Assembly: GCF_038452275.1 (NCBI RefSeq)
Contig: NZ_CP141643.1
Location: 682,001 to 746,000, forward strand
Direction: 5' to 3'
Source: Corynebacterium sp. BD556
Lineage (GTDB): Bacteria; Actinomycetota; Actinomycetes; Mycobacteriales; Mycobacteriaceae
Length of the DNA stretch: 64,000 nt
In this document: positions 22,462 to 32,011 of the stretch, one piece after another
How positions within the stretch are numbered: position 1 is the stretch's first letter
Layout: each line of letters begins with the position of its first letter
Translations under genes and position numbers: made by a program
The notes under the pieces: generated by a model
The model's database searches: none
What the model saw: only the letters and a program-made list of their open reading frames with translations
Told to the model about the DNA's origin: nothing

Positions 22462-23954
22462 GCGATGAAACAAACCACGAGTACAACGTCGAGCTAGATT
22501 CGCAACTCGACAGCATTGATGGGCTTGAGGAACTTGTCGAGTTTGTCGAGTCCACCGATCCCGAGGACCTAACCGAGCAGGAGTGGGCGCGCGTCGACGA
22601 GGTCCTGGGCACCGGCGATTTCGCACATGTTGAGGAGGCTTTGCCCACGGTATCCATCGTGGGTCGGCCTAACGTGGGCAAGTCCACGTTGGTCAACAGG
22701 TTTATCGGGCGCCGTGAAGCAGTGGTTGAAGACCACCCCGGTGTTACCCGTGACCGCGTCAGTTACCTCGCGGACTGGGGCGGGCGCCGCTTCTGGGTCC
22801 AAGACACCGGCGGCTGGGACCCAGATGCCAAGGGCATCCACGGCGCGATTGCCCGCCAATCCGAGGCGGCGATGGAGACTTCCGACATCATCGTCATGGT
22901 TGTCGACGCTCACACCGGCGTAACCGAAACCGATGCAGTGATGGCGCGCAACCTGCAGCGCGCTGACGTGCCGGTCATCCTGGTGGCGAATAAGTTCGAG
23001 TCGGAAAGCCAGTGGGCTGATGTTGCCGAGTTTTACGCGCTGGGGCTCGGTGATCCGTGGCCGGTTTCTGCATTGCATGGCCGTGGCGGCGCCGACGTCC
23101 TCGACGAGATTTTGCGTCTCTTTCCAAAGGAGCCGAAAGCCGCCAATTCCATTACCGAAGGCCCACGTCGCGTAGCCCTAGTTGGCCGACCGAACGTGGG
23201 TAAGTCCAGCTTGTTAAATAAGCTCAGTAAGTCCCAACGCGCCGTGGTGGACAACGTCGCCGGCACCACCGTCGACCCAGTCGATGAACTGATCCAGCTT
23301 GATGGGAAGGTTTGGAAGTTCATTGACACCGCGGGTTTGCGCAAGAAGGTTAACAACGCTCAAGGGCACGAGTATTATGCCAGTTTGCGCACCCGCGGCA
23401 CCATCGACGCCGCTGAAGTGTGCGTTGTGCTTATCGACGCCTCACAGGAGATTTCTGAGCAGGATCAGCGCGTGATTTCCATGGTGCTAGAAGCGGGCAA
23501 GGCCATGGTCATCTGCTTCAACAAGTGGGACCTGATGGATGAAGACCGCCGCTACTACTTTGATCGCGAATTCGACGAGCAGATCAACCACCTGCCGTGG
23601 GTGACCAAAATCAACATTTCCGCCGACACGGGACGTGGTTTGCATCGCCTCGAATCTGCCATGGACGAAGCTTTAGCAAACTGGGACAAGCGGGTCTCCA
23701 CGGGGCAGCTCAACAGTTGGCTGCGTGACGCCATTGCTGCTAACCCGCCGCCCATGAAAAACAACCGACTTCCGCGCGTGCTGTTTTCCACCATGGCGTC
23801 TACCCGTCCACCGACGGTAGTGCTGTTTACCACAGGTTTCCTCGACGCCGGTTACCGCCGTTACCTGGAACGCAAATTCCGCGAAACTTTCGGCTACCAC
23901 GGCACCCCAATCCGGTTCGCGGTGCGTGTGCGCGAAAGGCGCTCCAAGCGCTAG
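22458..23954 (+). CDS. der: Ribosome-associated GTPase Der (EngA)
   Basis: Essential double-GTPase for 50S subunit maturation. The 498-residue protein starts with an acidic extension of about 65 residues, then the first G domain (GRPNVGKS at 69-76, DTGGWD, NKFE), the second G domain ([32 protein letters not shown]) and a C-terminal KH-like domain ([14 protein letters not shown]). Acidic extensions are usual in actinobacterial Der. The stop codon CTAG at 23951-23954 is shared on the opposite strand with the stop of the convergent methyltransferase gene. Confidence 0.97.
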   Translation: MSDETNHEYNVELDSQLDSIDGLEELVEFVESTDPEDLTEQEWARVDEVLGTGDFAHVEEALPTVSIVGRPNVGKSTLVNRFIGRREAVVEDHPGVTRDRVSYLADWGGRRFWVQDTGGWDPDAKGIHGAIARQSEAAMETSDIIVMVVDAHTGVTETDAVMARNLQRADVPVILVANKFESESQWADVAEFYALGLGDPWPVSALHGRGGADVLDEILRLFPKEPKAANSITEGPRRVALVGRPNVGKSSLLNKLSKSQRAVVDNVAGTTVDPVDELIQLDGKVWKFIDTAGLRKKVNNAQGHEYYASLRTRGTIDAAEVCVVLIDASQEISEQDQRVISMVLEAGKAMVICFNKWDLMDEDRRYYFDREFDEQINHLPWVTKINISADTGRGLHRLESAMDEALANWDKRVSTGQLNSWLRDAIAANPPPMKNNRLPRVLFSTMASTRPPTVVLFTTGFLDAGYRRYLERKFRETFGYHGTPIRFAVRVRERRSKR

Positions 23955-24712
23955 CGGGTGTAGCTAAAAGCGTCCGTGCGGTAGGGAAGTGGGAGGAGCT
24001 GGCCGGGGTCAAACCCGAGGCGGTCATAGAGGTACCAGGTTAAATTGGCGGTCATTTTCTCCCTTAACTGCGGCGTGCAGCGCAGCCAATAGGAGCGGGT
24101 GGCCATTAACTCGAACAGTCCCTCTGGAGTTATGGGTTGGATCCAAGTCAGGCGCTTTTCCTGCTCCAGCGCCCAGGGGCGTTTAACCTCCGGGTAAAAG
24201 CCGCGGCGCAGGACGTCACCGGAGTGCATGATGCGGGTGAGCCGCAGCACCCACGGGTGAGAAACGTCAATGGTGTTCCAGCACAGCAACAACTTTCCAC
24301 CCGGACGGATCACCCGGTCGGCCTCGGCGCTGGCGGCAGCGGGATCCACCCAGTGCCAGGTTTGAGCGGCGGTGAGGGCATCGACGGTGGCGTCGCCAAG
24401 CGCGGTTGCTTCGGCGCTAGCCTGCCACACGGGCACACCCGGGTAGTTGCGTTTGAGCACCTGCGCCATCTGCGCCGCAGGTTCGCAAGCGAGGACACGA
24501 TGCCCGGCACGCGCAAGCTGGGCAGTGAATTTGCCGGTGCCCGCCCCGACATCGAGTACAGTTCCCATCTCAGGCAACATGCAGATAACTTCATCCGGGT
24601 AAAAGGGGCGGGCTCGGTCGTATTCCTCAGCGCCGAGCTGGTAAGTTCCCGCTGCCCGCTGGCGCTGTGAAGCGTCCCGAAACGCCGGGGTGTCCTTTCT
24701 GCTCGGCCTCAT
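23951..24712 (-). CDS. Class I SAM-dependent methyltransferase
   Basis: A 253-residue methyltransferase of unknown substrate. The SAM site is intact: [19 protein letters not shown] (motif I), [11 protein letters not shown] (motif II) and a later [13 protein letters not shown]. The [13 protein letters not shown] segment is typical of the type-11 methyltransferase group found in actinobacteria. No SD is visible upstream of the ATG. The gene converges on der with shared stop codons and diverges from the esterase gene across only 32 bases, so promoters must overlap coding or start regions. Confidence 0.85.
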   Translation of the reverse strand: MRPSRKDTPAFRDASQRQRAAGTYQLGAEEYDRARPFYPDEVICMLPEMGTVLDVGAGTGKFTAQLARAGHRVLACEPAAQMAQVLKRNYPGVPVWQASAEATALGDATVDALTAAQTWHWVDPAAASAEADRVIRPGGKLLLCWNTIDVSHPWVLRLTRIMHSGDVLRRGFYPEVKRPWALEQEKRLTWIQPITPEGLFELMATRSYWLRCTPQLREKMTANLTWYLYDRLGFDPGQLLPLPYRTDAFSYTR

Positions 24713-24744
24713 GTTTTATCAATCTATCAATAGGGAGAGTGAAG

Positions 24745-25674
24745 TTGGCAGGGGTACGCACAGCCGCGCTCGCCGCGTGCACAGTGGCACTCTCAGGGCT
24801 ACTCGGCTGCTCGCAGCCGCAGCAGCTTGCGCAACCAAGCGCGACCCCATCTCCTACACCCGTCCACACCACCACAGCGCCCCCACCGGCGCAAAACGCC
24901 GGCGCCCTACCGCGCGATGAGGCCGGCAAACCAACAATCCAACGCCGCCACATCAAAGCCGCTGGGCTGGATCGCACCTACATAATCTCCATCCCCCCTC
25001 ACTACGACGCCTTGCGCGCACTGCCACTGATCCTGGTTTTCCACGGCTACGGCGAAAGCGCGGAGAAGATTCGCAACTACAGCAACCTGGAAAAATCCAC
25101 GGCCATAGTGGTGTTTATGGACGGAATGGACTCCGCGTGGGCGCCAGCGCCCTACGCCACGACAACGGGTGATCAAGACCTCGCCTTCGTCGACGCGGTG
25201 AGACGGCAAGTAGAAGGGGAATTCAGAATCAACAAGGCGCGGGTGTTCGCCGCAGGCCTCTCCAACGGCGGGGGATTTGCCACCTACGTCGGTTGCCAAC
25301 GCCCACAGACACTCACCGCGATCGCCACCGTGTCCGCGGCCTTCTACGCAGAGGTTTCCGAAAGCTGTAGCACCATTCCTCTCAAGCACGTGAATTTCCA
25401 CGGCACCAACGACCCCGTCATGGAGTACGGCGGGGGACAGCGACACAAAGCATCCTACGAATCCATTGCCACCGTGCTCAATGAATCCGCCCGACGCAAT
25501 CACTGCCTTTTAGATCCCATCGCCCGGGACTTCGCCTCCGGCGTTGCTCAGTTCACCTGGCTGCATTGCGATGCTTCGCTGATCCACTACCAAATTCACG
25601 GTGGCCGCCACGTGTGGCCCTCCTTCGCCACCGAGGTCCTTCTCGACTTCTTCGGCGTCGACTACGATCCCTAA
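24745..25674 (+). CDS. Lipoprotein esterase, PHB-depolymerase/LpqC-like
   Basis: A 309-residue exported lipoprotein. The N-terminus is a lipoprotein signal peptide ending in the lipobox LLGC, followed by a Pro/Thr/Ser linker. The enzyme is an alpha/beta hydrolase of the polyhydroxybutyrate depolymerase/feruloyl esterase group, with the nucleophile elbow GLSNGG, an acidic residue in HGTNDPVMEY and the catalytic His in GGRHVWP. It resembles mycobacterial LpqC by arrangement; its substrate is unknown. TTG at 24745 was chosen because GGGAG lies 7 bases upstream; GTG at 24739 would be too close to that SD. Confidence 0.82.
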   Translation: MAGVRTAALAACTVALSGLLGCSQPQQLAQPSATPSPTPVHTTTAPPPAQNAGALPRDEAGKPTIQRRHIKAAGLDRTYIISIPPHYDALRALPLILVFHGYGESAEKIRNYSNLEKSTAIVVFMDGMDSAWAPAPYATTTGDQDLAFVDAVRRQVEGEFRINKARVFAAGLSNGGGFATYVGCQRPQTLTAIATVSAAFYAEVSESCSTIPLKHVNFHGTNDPVMEYGGGQRHKASYESIATVLNESARRNHCLLDPIARDFASGVAQFTWLHCDASLIHYQIHGGRHVWPSFATEVLLDFFGVDYDP

Positions 25675-25715
25675 AAATTCCCGTTCGCCCATCGTACGGC
25701 GATAAAGTTGCGCGC

Positions 25716-26699
25716 ATGAGCAATGAAAGCGTCGGAGCGGTCCTGGTCGTCTATAACCCAGTCAAGGTCGACCAGAATAAACTGCGCGAAAGCGTATCTA
25801 AGCACGCCCCGCCTTCCTGCCGCATCGAGTGGGTTAAGACACACCCGGAGAATGAAAAAGCAGGGGAGATCTCGGTGCTGTCGCGGCCCGACATCGCCCT
25901 CGTGCTCGTTGCCGGCGGCGACGGAACCGTGCGGCTCATTGCCTCGGCGCTGGCCGGCACCGGCATAAGCCTCGGGGTTATTCCCGTCGGCACTGGCAAC
26001 CTTTTGGCCCGCAACCTAGGGATGGACCTGGGGCTGGATGCATCCGTCAAACGCGCCTTTAAAGGAGTGGACCGAGGCATTGACGTGTGCCGGGCGAAGC
26101 TGACCCGACCCGACGGCACAGTGGATTGCCTTGGATTTACAGTCATGGCCGGGCTAGGACTCGACACCGGAATGTTAGAAAACACCGACGAACGTTTGAA
26201 AAAGCGTGTTGGGCCCCTTGCTTACGGGCAAGGAATCCTGCGCTCCTTAGCAAAGGGCAGCGACGTGAGCGCTACCTACACCATCGACGGCGAAGAAAAA
26301 ACCGAAGCCACACTCAACACCATGATCTTCGGCAACTGCGGCTGCCTCATCAACGACTTTCCGCTGCTGCCGGAAGCCAAACCCGACGACGGTGTGTTCG
26401 ATGTGATTACCATGGCCCCGCGCGGCCCGCTCGGCTGGTTGAATGTATTCGGCTGGATAGGCATCAACGCCGCCACTGCCGTGGTGCGCAAACTTCCGGG
26501 CACACACTGGGTCAAGCGCAGCCGAAAACGCAATCACCTTCTGCTGGGCGGCGCGTCCATGTTGCGCTACGCGCGAGGCAAGCGCGCTGCCGTGGAGTTT
26601 TCCCAACCGCATATCTTCGAACTCGATGGAGATCCCGTGGGCCATGTTGTCTCCTTGGTCATTGAGGTGGAGCCGAAAGCACTGCTTGTGCGGGTGTGA
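25716..26699 (+). CDS. Diacylglycerol/lipid kinase family protein
   Basis: A 327-residue member of the DAGK catalytic family (YegS/DgkB type), which phosphorylates diacylglycerol or a related lipid at the inner face of the membrane. The ATP-binding core is LVLVAGGDGTVRLIASALAG followed by LGVIPVGTGNLLARNLGM. A C-terminal beta domain with FELDGDPVG closes it. It has the normal length of the family. The ATG at 25716 lacks an SD; TAAAGT ends 7 bases before it, so the transcript may be leaderless. It ends before a gene-poor stretch and tRNA-Pro. Confidence 0.87.
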   Translation: MSNESVGAVLVVYNPVKVDQNKLRESVSKHAPPSCRIEWVKTHPENEKAGEISVLSRPDIALVLVAGGDGTVRLIASALAGTGISLGVIPVGTGNLLARNLGMDLGLDASVKRAFKGVDRGIDVCRAKLTRPDGTVDCLGFTVMAGLGLDTGMLENTDERLKKRVGPLAYGQGILRSLAKGSDVSATYTIDGEEKTEATLNTMIFGNCGCLINDFPLLPEAKPDDGVFDVITMAPRGPLGWLNVFGWIGINAATAVVRKLPGTHWVKRSRKRNHLLLGGASMLRYARGKRAAVEFSQPHIFELDGDPVGHVVSLVIEVEPKALLVRV

Positions 26700-26917
26700 T
26701 CGACACTGCGTTCGCGCCCGCAATGACCAGTAGCCCCACACGCGACAAACAAAAGGCAGCCCGTGTCCCAATTGTGAAAACAAACAGGATTCGTTGCCGG
26801 TGGTCGTTGGTTGCTCCTGTTCGGCGGAAGCGAGGATTCACCTGTGATAGCTCCCCACGGCAAGCAGCGCCTTTGGTGTCAACTTGACCTGTGCGCCTTG
26901 CGGGGACCTTGAACATA
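26700..26917. other. Intergenic region, nothing recognised
   Basis: This stretch between the lipid kinase gene and the tRNA terminator holds no convincing gene. Short frames on both strands have unlikely composition. AACAGGA and TCCTGTT near 26785-26820 form a spaced 7-bp inverted repeat without a T-run, so a terminator for the kinase gene cannot be claimed. Confidence 0.5.
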
Positions 26918-26960
26918 ACAAAAAGCAGGCCGGATGATGAAAACATCTCCTGGCCTGCTT
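26918..26960 (-). terminator. Terminator downstream of tRNA-Pro
   Basis: Read on the minus strand, AAGCAGGCC pairs with GGCCTGCTT (plus-strand arms 26923-26931 and 26952-26960), enclosing a 20-base loop with partial inner pairing, and runs into TTTTTGTT. It lies 4 bases after the tRNA CCA end. Confidence 0.88.
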
Positions 26961-26964
26961 GTTG

Positions 26965-27041
26965 TGGTCGGGCTGACAGGATTTGAACCTGCGACCCCTA
27001 CACCCCCAGTGTAGTGCGCTACCAAACTGCGCCACAGCCCG
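26965..27041 (-). tRNA. tRNA-Pro (anticodon GGG)
   Basis: A complete 77-base cloverleaf on the minus strand: acceptor CGGGCTG pairs with CAGCCCG, discriminator A, and CCA encoded. The anticodon stem CTACA/TGTAG holds the loop CTGGGGG, giving anticodon GGG. The T-arm reads GCAGGTTCAAATCCTGT. Upstream on the minus strand TTTACA and TAACCT (about 19 bases apart) are a possible promoter. Confidence 0.95.
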
Positions 27042-27138
27042 TTTGCCTGCCCTAGCGCTGTGCTTCGGGCGACTTTGTTAGGTTACAACACCGCCACCTA
27101 GAACTGTAAATCATAAGGTAGAAGGCAGTGTCGAGAAA

Positions 27139-28305
27139 TTACGACAACGTAGTTTCGATCGTGCTGCCGGTGCCGATGAAACCGTCGATGCGCGAGGTTT
27201 TCGCTGCGGCTAAGAGGAGCTGGCGTTGTTGGTCGCTGAGTTCGCCTTCGACAGTGATGTGGCGGGTGAAGTTGCGCTCGCCAAGGTGGTTGACTTCAAC
27301 GCGGACGTCGTCAAGCTTCATGCCTTTGGCTGCTTCGCGGATGGCCTGTGAGCTGGAAACGGCAATCGCGCTCATAAACAATCCCGTCGATGTCACACCC
27401 TGGCCTTTGCCGCCAGAGTTTTTCGCTCGGTCGGTTGTGATGGCGCGGTTCGAAGTGCGCACCACGTCGCCGTACTTGGTGCCGCGGGCGCTAAAGGACA
27501 CAGCATTGGTATCTGTGGTTGGCTCGGCGATGAACTGCGGTTCGATGTACTGGCGGGCCCAGGACCCGATGATATCGGCGGCGCGCTTTGCGCTGTCGGT
27601 GCGTGTGAGCAGATGGTCCGCTTTGTCCAGGGACATAAGCGATTTTGGGTAGCGCGTGAGCCGGAAGATGGTTTGGGCGTTGTCCACTCCGACAGTTTGG
27701 TCGATTGGGGAGTGGACTAAAAGGAGAGGTTTGCGCAGTTTCGGCAGGTATGTTTCCGGGTTCGTCTCCGCAAGGTCCTCCAGGAAGCGGCGGGAGATCG
27801 TCAATGGACGGCCGCCGAGGATGACCTCTACGGCGCCGTTTTCATCGGCTTCGGCAATTCTGCTTGCATAATGAAGCACGGAGTGGGCCGGGTCGAAGGG
27901 GGCGCCGACGGTGGCGACGGCCCTGAGCGTCCCTTTTAGTTCGGGGCGGGTTGCGGCTTTTAGGGCAGCGGCCCCACCGAGGGAGTGGCCCATCAGTAGC
28001 TGAGGGGCGCGGAAATTCTCGCTGAGCCACCGGGAAGCGGCGACGATGTCGTCGACGTTTTGGCTAAACGTCGTGTCCTGGAAATCGCCCTCGGACTGAC
28101 CCAGCCCCGGAAAGTCGAAGCGGAGGGTGGCTATGCCAAAGTCTGTCAGCCGCTTCGAAATGCGGGAGGCACCTGGGGTGTGGCGTGATCCCGCAAAGCA
28201 GTGGGCGAATACCGCGTAGGCCTCGGCCGGATGGTCGGGTTGGTCAATCGTGGCGGCCATCATGGTGCCCGTGGACGAGGGAACCTTCACATTGAGCGAG
28301 AGCAT
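27139..28305 (-). CDS. Alpha/beta hydrolase fused to a cysteine-less OsmC-like domain
   Basis: A 388-residue fusion. Residues 1-250 are an alpha/beta hydrolase with the oxyanion strand VFAHCFAG, the nucleophile elbow GHSLGGAAAL, an Asp in HSPIDQTVG and a His in DKADHLL. Residues 265-388 match OsmC/YhfA domains: GVTSTGLFMSAIAVSSSQAI and ITVEGELSDQQRQLLLAAAK. Such fusions are common in bacteria, and OsmC domains normally carry two reactive cysteines. Here the first is Ser (AVSSSQ for ACTS) and the second is Thr (AAKTSRI for ADKCPV), and the domain has no Cys at all, so thiol peroxidase activity is unlikely. TATCCT lies 7 bases before the ATG on the minus strand, suggesting a leaderless mRNA. 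Confidence 0.88.
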   Translation of the reverse strand: MLSLNVKVPSSTGTMMAATIDQPDHPAEAYAVFAHCFAGSRHTPGASRISKRLTDFGIATLRFDFPGLGQSEGDFQDTTFSQNVDDIVAASRWLSENFRAPQLLMGHSLGGAAALKAATRPELKGTLRAVATVGAPFDPAHSVLHYASRIAEADENGAVEVILGGRPLTISRRFLEDLAETNPETYLPKLRKPLLLVHSPIDQTVGVDNAQTIFRLTRYPKSLMSLDKADHLLTRTDSAKRAADIIGSWARQYIEPQFIAEPTTDTNAVSFSARGTKYGDVVRTSNRAITTDRAKNSGGKGQGVTSTGLFMSAIAVSSSQAIREAAKGMKLDDVRVEVNHLGERNFTRHITVEGELSDQQRQLLLAAAKTSRIDGFIGTGSTIETTLS

Positions 28306-28398
28306 GTGCCACAGGATATTGCAGTTGCGTGAAATGCGGGCGGATGGCTGCCGTAAAGTGGTGATTCAACGTTTCTCAATGAAAGGGGAAGGTCGCCG

Positions 28399-30690
28399 AT
28401 GGGCGCTTTCGACTGGTTTTGGAAGGCGATGGGTTCAAGCTCGGAGCGCAACAACAAGGCGTCGAAAGGCGTGGTTTCTAAGGCGCACGAGCGCATTGTT
28501 GAGTTCGAGGGCGTTGATAACGCTGAGCTTGTCGGCGCTATGCACCAAGCTGTTTCCGGCAACACCATTGCAGATAAGTCTGCTTTTTTGGCGATTTTGT
28601 CGGTGGCCTCCTCCCGCACTTTGAAAATGACTCCGTTTGAGGTGCAAAATCAGGCGGTGCTGCGCCTGCTGGAGGGCGATGTCATCCAGATGGCCACTGG
28701 TGAGGGCAAGACTTTGGTTGGTGCGATGGCGGCGACTGGTTATGCCTTGACTGGTAAGCGGGTTCACGTCATCACGGTCAACGATTACTTGGCGCAGCGC
28801 GATGCTGAGTGGATGCGTCCGCTGGTTGAGTTCTTTGGCCTGAGTGTGGGCGCGGTTACGGAGGATTCATCCCGCGAAGATCGCCTTGCAGCTTATCGCT
28901 GCGACGTCGTCTACGCTCCTGTTTCCGAGATCGGTTTCGACCATCTACGCGACAACCAGATCACTAGCCGCTCTCAGGCTCTGCAAGCACCGGCGGAGGT
29001 CGCGCTCGTTGACGAGGCAGATAGCGTGCTTGTCGACGAAGCCTTGGTTCCCCTCGTTCTCGCCGGTTCGCAGCCTGGCACCCAGGCCACCGGGCGTATC
29101 ACGGAGGCGGTTTCGCACTTGGAAAAGGACAAGCATTACACCATCGACGCCGATGGGCGAAACGCTTTTCTGACCGACGAGGGGGCAAAGCGTTTAGAAA
29201 ATTTGCTGGGGATTGATTCGCTCTACTCCGAGGAGCACATTGGCGATACGCTTGTGCGCGTCAACCTGGCGCTGCACGCTCGTGCGCTGTTGATCCGCGA
29301 CATTCACTACATCGTCGAAGATGGCAAGGTTTCGCTTGTCGACGCCTCCCGGGGCCGGGTGGCCGAATTGCAGCGCTGGCCCGACGGACTTCAGGCGGCT
29401 GTGGAAGCGAAAGAGGGCCTGGATGTTTCCGAGGGCGGACGCATCCTCGATTCAATCACCCTGCAGGCGCTGATGCGTCGCTATCCAGTGGTGTGCGGCA
29501 TGACGGGTACTGCCGTGGAGGCGACGGACCAACTGCGTTCTTTCTACGGCCTGCATGTGGCAGTGATCGACCGCGCGCAAGAGCTGCAGCGTTTCGACGA
29601 GGCGGACCGCATTTACGCGACGATGGAGGAGAAAAACTCCGCGATTGTCGCAGAAATTGAGCGTCTCCATAGTCTCGGCCAGCCGGTGCTTGTGGGCACC
29701 CATGACGTTGCTGAGTCGGAGGCTTTGGCCGCCGCGCTGGGCGCTCGCGGCATCGAGGTTAACGTGCTCAACGCCAAAAATGATCAGGAGGAAGCCCGCA
29801 TCATCGCTGAAGCGGGTGATGTGGGAAGGGTCACCGTGTCTACACAGATGGCGGGCCGCGGCACTGACATTCGGCTCGGCGGGGCCGATGAGGCTGACAA
29901 AGAAAAGGTTGCGAGTCTGGGCGGTTTAGCGGTTATCGGTACGGCCCGTCACCGAACCGCACGGCTGGACAATCAGCTCCGTGGGCGCGCCGGCCGTCAG
30001 GGCGATCCGGGCCTAAGCGTGTTTTTTGTCTCTTTGGAAGACGACATCGTCGCTACCGGGGGAGAAGGTGAGCAGGTCACAGCGCATCCAGCCGAGGACG
30101 GCCGAGTCGAATCCAGCCGCATCCAACACTTTGTGGAGCACTGCCAGCGCGTCACTGAGGGCCAGCTTTTGGAGATCCATTCCCAGACCTGGAAGTACAA
30201 CAAGTTGCTGGCCGACCACCGAGACATCCTCGACGAGCGTCGCGCGAACTTGCTCGACACCGACATCGCCTGGCGTGAGTTGGCGAAACGCAGTCCGCAG
30301 CGTGCTGAAGAGCTCGGGCACCTGCCCGATGAGGTTGTCAAGCAGGCCGCGCGCGAAATCATGCTTTTTCACCTCGATGAGGAATGGTCGCACCACCTCG
30401 CGTTGATGGATGACGTGCGCGAGTCCATCCACCTGCGCGCGATAGCCCGGGAGACTCCGATTGATGAGTATCATCGCATCGCCGTGCGCGAGTTTAAGGA
30501 CTTGGCGAACAGGGCCGTCGATAAAGCGGTGGAAACTTTCAACACGGTGCGCATCGACGAGGCTGGCGCTCACCTTGCAGAGGCCGGTTGGAAGCGGCCA
30601 AGCGCGACGTGGACGTACATGGTCTCGGACAATCCGTTGGCCGGTTCGGGCAACTCCTTCATCTCTGGGATAGCCAACATCTTCCGCTAG
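28399..30690 (+). CDS. secA2: Accessory preprotein translocase ATPase SecA2
   Basis: The second SecA of actinobacteria, an ATPase that helps export a subset of proteins through SecYEG. The 763-residue protein is shorter than SecA1 and lacks the C-terminal zinc-binding tail. Walker A is MATGEGKTLVG (ATGEGKT, 99-105), Walker B VDEADSVLVDEA, and later motifs include CGMTGTA, STQMAGRGTDI and LRGRAGRQGDPG. AGGGGAAGG lies 6 bases before the ATG. The order secA2 then the FHA gene resembles Rv1821-Rv1827, here without gcvH between them. Confidence 0.95.
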   Translation: MGAFDWFWKAMGSSSERNNKASKGVVSKAHERIVEFEGVDNAELVGAMHQAVSGNTIADKSAFLAILSVASSRTLKMTPFEVQNQAVLRLLEGDVIQMATGEGKTLVGAMAATGYALTGKRVHVITVNDYLAQRDAEWMRPLVEFFGLSVGAVTEDSSREDRLAAYRCDVVYAPVSEIGFDHLRDNQITSRSQALQAPAEVALVDEADSVLVDEALVPLVLAGSQPGTQATGRITEAVSHLEKDKHYTIDADGRNAFLTDEGAKRLENLLGIDSLYSEEHIGDTLVRVNLALHARALLIRDIHYIVEDGKVSLVDASRGRVAELQRWPDGLQAAVEAKEGLDVSEGGRILDSITLQALMRRYPVVCGMTGTAVEATDQLRSFYGLHVAVIDRAQELQRFDEADRIYATMEEKNSAIVAEIERLHSLGQPVLVGTHDVAESEALAAALGARGIEVNVLNAKNDQEEARIIAEAGDVGRVTVSTQMAGRGTDIRLGGADEADKEKVASLGGLAVIGTARHRTARLDNQLRGRAGRQGDPGLSVFFVSLEDDIVATGGEGEQVTAHPAEDGRVESSRIQHFVEHCQRVTEGQLLEIHSQTWKYNKLLADHRDILDERRANLLDTDIAWRELAKRSPQRAEELGHLPDEVVKQAAREIMLFHLDEEWSHHLALMDDVRESIHLRAIARETPIDEYHRIAVREFKDLANRAVDKAVETFNTVRIDEAGAHLAEAGWKRPSATWTYMVSDNPLAGSGNSFISGIANIFR

Positions 30691-30797
30691 GATTGCCTAG
30701 CGGTACCACGGTGCCTTTGTCCCCGAGACGGAGGTGCAGCCGCTACTATGGCTAACAGTTAAGTTTGAAAATCCCTCGACACCGTCAGGAGCAATTC

Positions 30798-31226
30798 ATG
30801 AGCGAGAACACTGGCACGCCGGAGAACCAGGTAGAAACCACTTCGGTGTTCCGTGCGGATCTGCTGAAGGAAATGGAGTCGGGAGCTGCCACATCCGACA
30901 CCGTCGGTGGCGCTGATAACCTTCCCGAGGGGGCCGCGCTACTCGTGGTTAAGCGAGGTCCAAACGCTGGTGCTCGTTTCCTGCTCGACCAGGACACCAC
31001 GACCGCAGGCCGCCACCCGGAGGCGGACATCTTCCTCGATGACGTCACCGTTTCGCGCCGTCACGCCGAGTTTCGCCGTACGGAGGGAACCTTCGAAGTT
31101 GTCGATGTCGGATCGCTCAACGGCACCTATGTCAACCGTGAGCCGCGCAACTCGCAGGCCTTGTCTGCAGGTGATGAGATTCAGATTGGCAAGTTCCGTC
31201 TCGTTTTCCTAGCTGACCAGAAGTAA
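30798..31226 (+). CDS. odhI: FHA-domain regulator OdhI (GarA)
   Basis: Small cytoplasmic phospho-switch that inhibits 2-oxoglutarate dehydrogenase. The 142-residue protein has the kinase target ETTSVFRADLLKEME with Thr14 and Thr15, the residues phosphorylated by PknG and other Ser/Thr kinases in C. glutamicum, and a C-terminal FHA domain (AGRHPEADIFLDDVTVSRRH, then GSLNGTYVNR). Length and N-terminus match OdhI almost exactly. The ATG at 30798 has CAGGAG 6 bases before it. TACTAT at 30744-30749 is a possible -10. ftsR follows 39 bases later. Confidence 0.95.
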   Translation: MSENTGTPENQVETTSVFRADLLKEMESGAATSDTVGGADNLPEGAALLVVKRGPNAGARFLLDQDTTTAGRHPEADIFLDDVTVSRRHAEFRRTEGTFEVVDVGSLNGTYVNREPRNSQALSAGDEIQIGKFRLVFLADQK

Positions 31227-31265
31227 TAACAGCGCCGCCTACCCCGTGAGGAACCGAGTATCAAC

Positions 31266-32003
31266 GTGAATGCACTTCCCAAGACCTCCCCGCAGCGCAG
31301 CGCCACACGCGCAAAGTCAAAGACGATGTCCATCGGCGTCGTCCTTAACCACCTGCGCGAGGAGTTTCCGGATGTCACAGTCTCCAAAATCCGGTTTCTG
31401 GAGTCGGAGGGACTGATTACCCCGGAGCGTACTGCTTCCGGGTATCGGCGTTTTACCGATGAGGATGTTGAGCGTTTGCGCTACATTCTTGTCACCCAAC
31501 GTGACAACTATCTGCCTCTTAAGGTGATCCGCGAGCAGCTTGAGGCGATGGATGCGGGACAGGTCACGGCAATTATGTCAGCGGCAAAAACCGAACCGAT
31601 TGTTTCGCCTGAGTCGCTTCGTTCCCCGGTATCTTCCCGTTTGACGGACACCGAATTGGCCGAAAGGGCTGGCACTGAGCACAAGGCCGTGGATCAACTC
31701 ATCGCCGCTGGTCTTTTGGTGCCGGATTCGGCTGGGTTGTTCCATGCGGATGATTTGCGCATTATTTCTTCCGTGCAAGCACTCGCGGGTTTCGGTCTTG
31801 ACCTGCGCCACTTGAAATCTTTACGCAACGCGGCTGGGCGTCAGGCGGATTTGATTTCTAAGGTCACCGAGCCTGTAGCTAAGTCGCGCACAGACAGCGC
31901 TCGTCAGAAGGCGGAGGAGCTGGGCCATCAGCTCACTGCCTTGGTTGTTTCGCTGCACGCCGATTTGGTGAAAAATGAGCTGCACCAGCGGCTCAATGGC
32001 TAG
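31266..32003 (+). CDS. ftsR: MerR-family regulator FtsR
   Basis: A 245-residue MerR-type regulator. The N-terminal winged helix is SIGVVLNHLREEFPDVTVSK followed by IRFLESEGLITPERTASGYR. The second half has another helix-turn-helix-like region (LTDTELAERAGTEHKAVDQL). Position after the FHA gene and sequence match C. glutamicum FtsR, an activator of ftsZ, and mycobacterial Rv1828. GTG at 31266 is the start, with GAGGA about 14 bases upstream, a rather long spacing. It is followed 8 bases later by the BFN gene. Confidence 0.87.
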   Translation: MNALPKTSPQRSATRAKSKTMSIGVVLNHLREEFPDVTVSKIRFLESEGLITPERTASGYRRFTDEDVERLRYILVTQRDNYLPLKVIREQLEAMDAGQVTAIMSAAKTEPIVSPESLRSPVSSRLTDTELAERAGTEHKAVDQLIAAGLLVPDSAGLFHADDLRIISSVQALAGFGLDLRHLKSLRNAAGRQADLISKVTEPVAKSRTDSARQKAEELGHQLTALVVSLHADLVKNELHQRLNG

Positions 32004-32011
32004 GCTGCGCG

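Noticed and set aside
26659..26946. Short frames between the lipid kinase gene and tRNA-Pro
   Set aside because: They overlap the kinase end or the terminator, lack SDs, and show no recognisable protein features.
30684..30703. Hairpin CCGCTAGG-ATTG-CCTAGCGG after secA2 as a terminator
   Set aside because: The stem is perfect but no T-run follows and it overlaps the secA2 stop, so termination cannot be supported.
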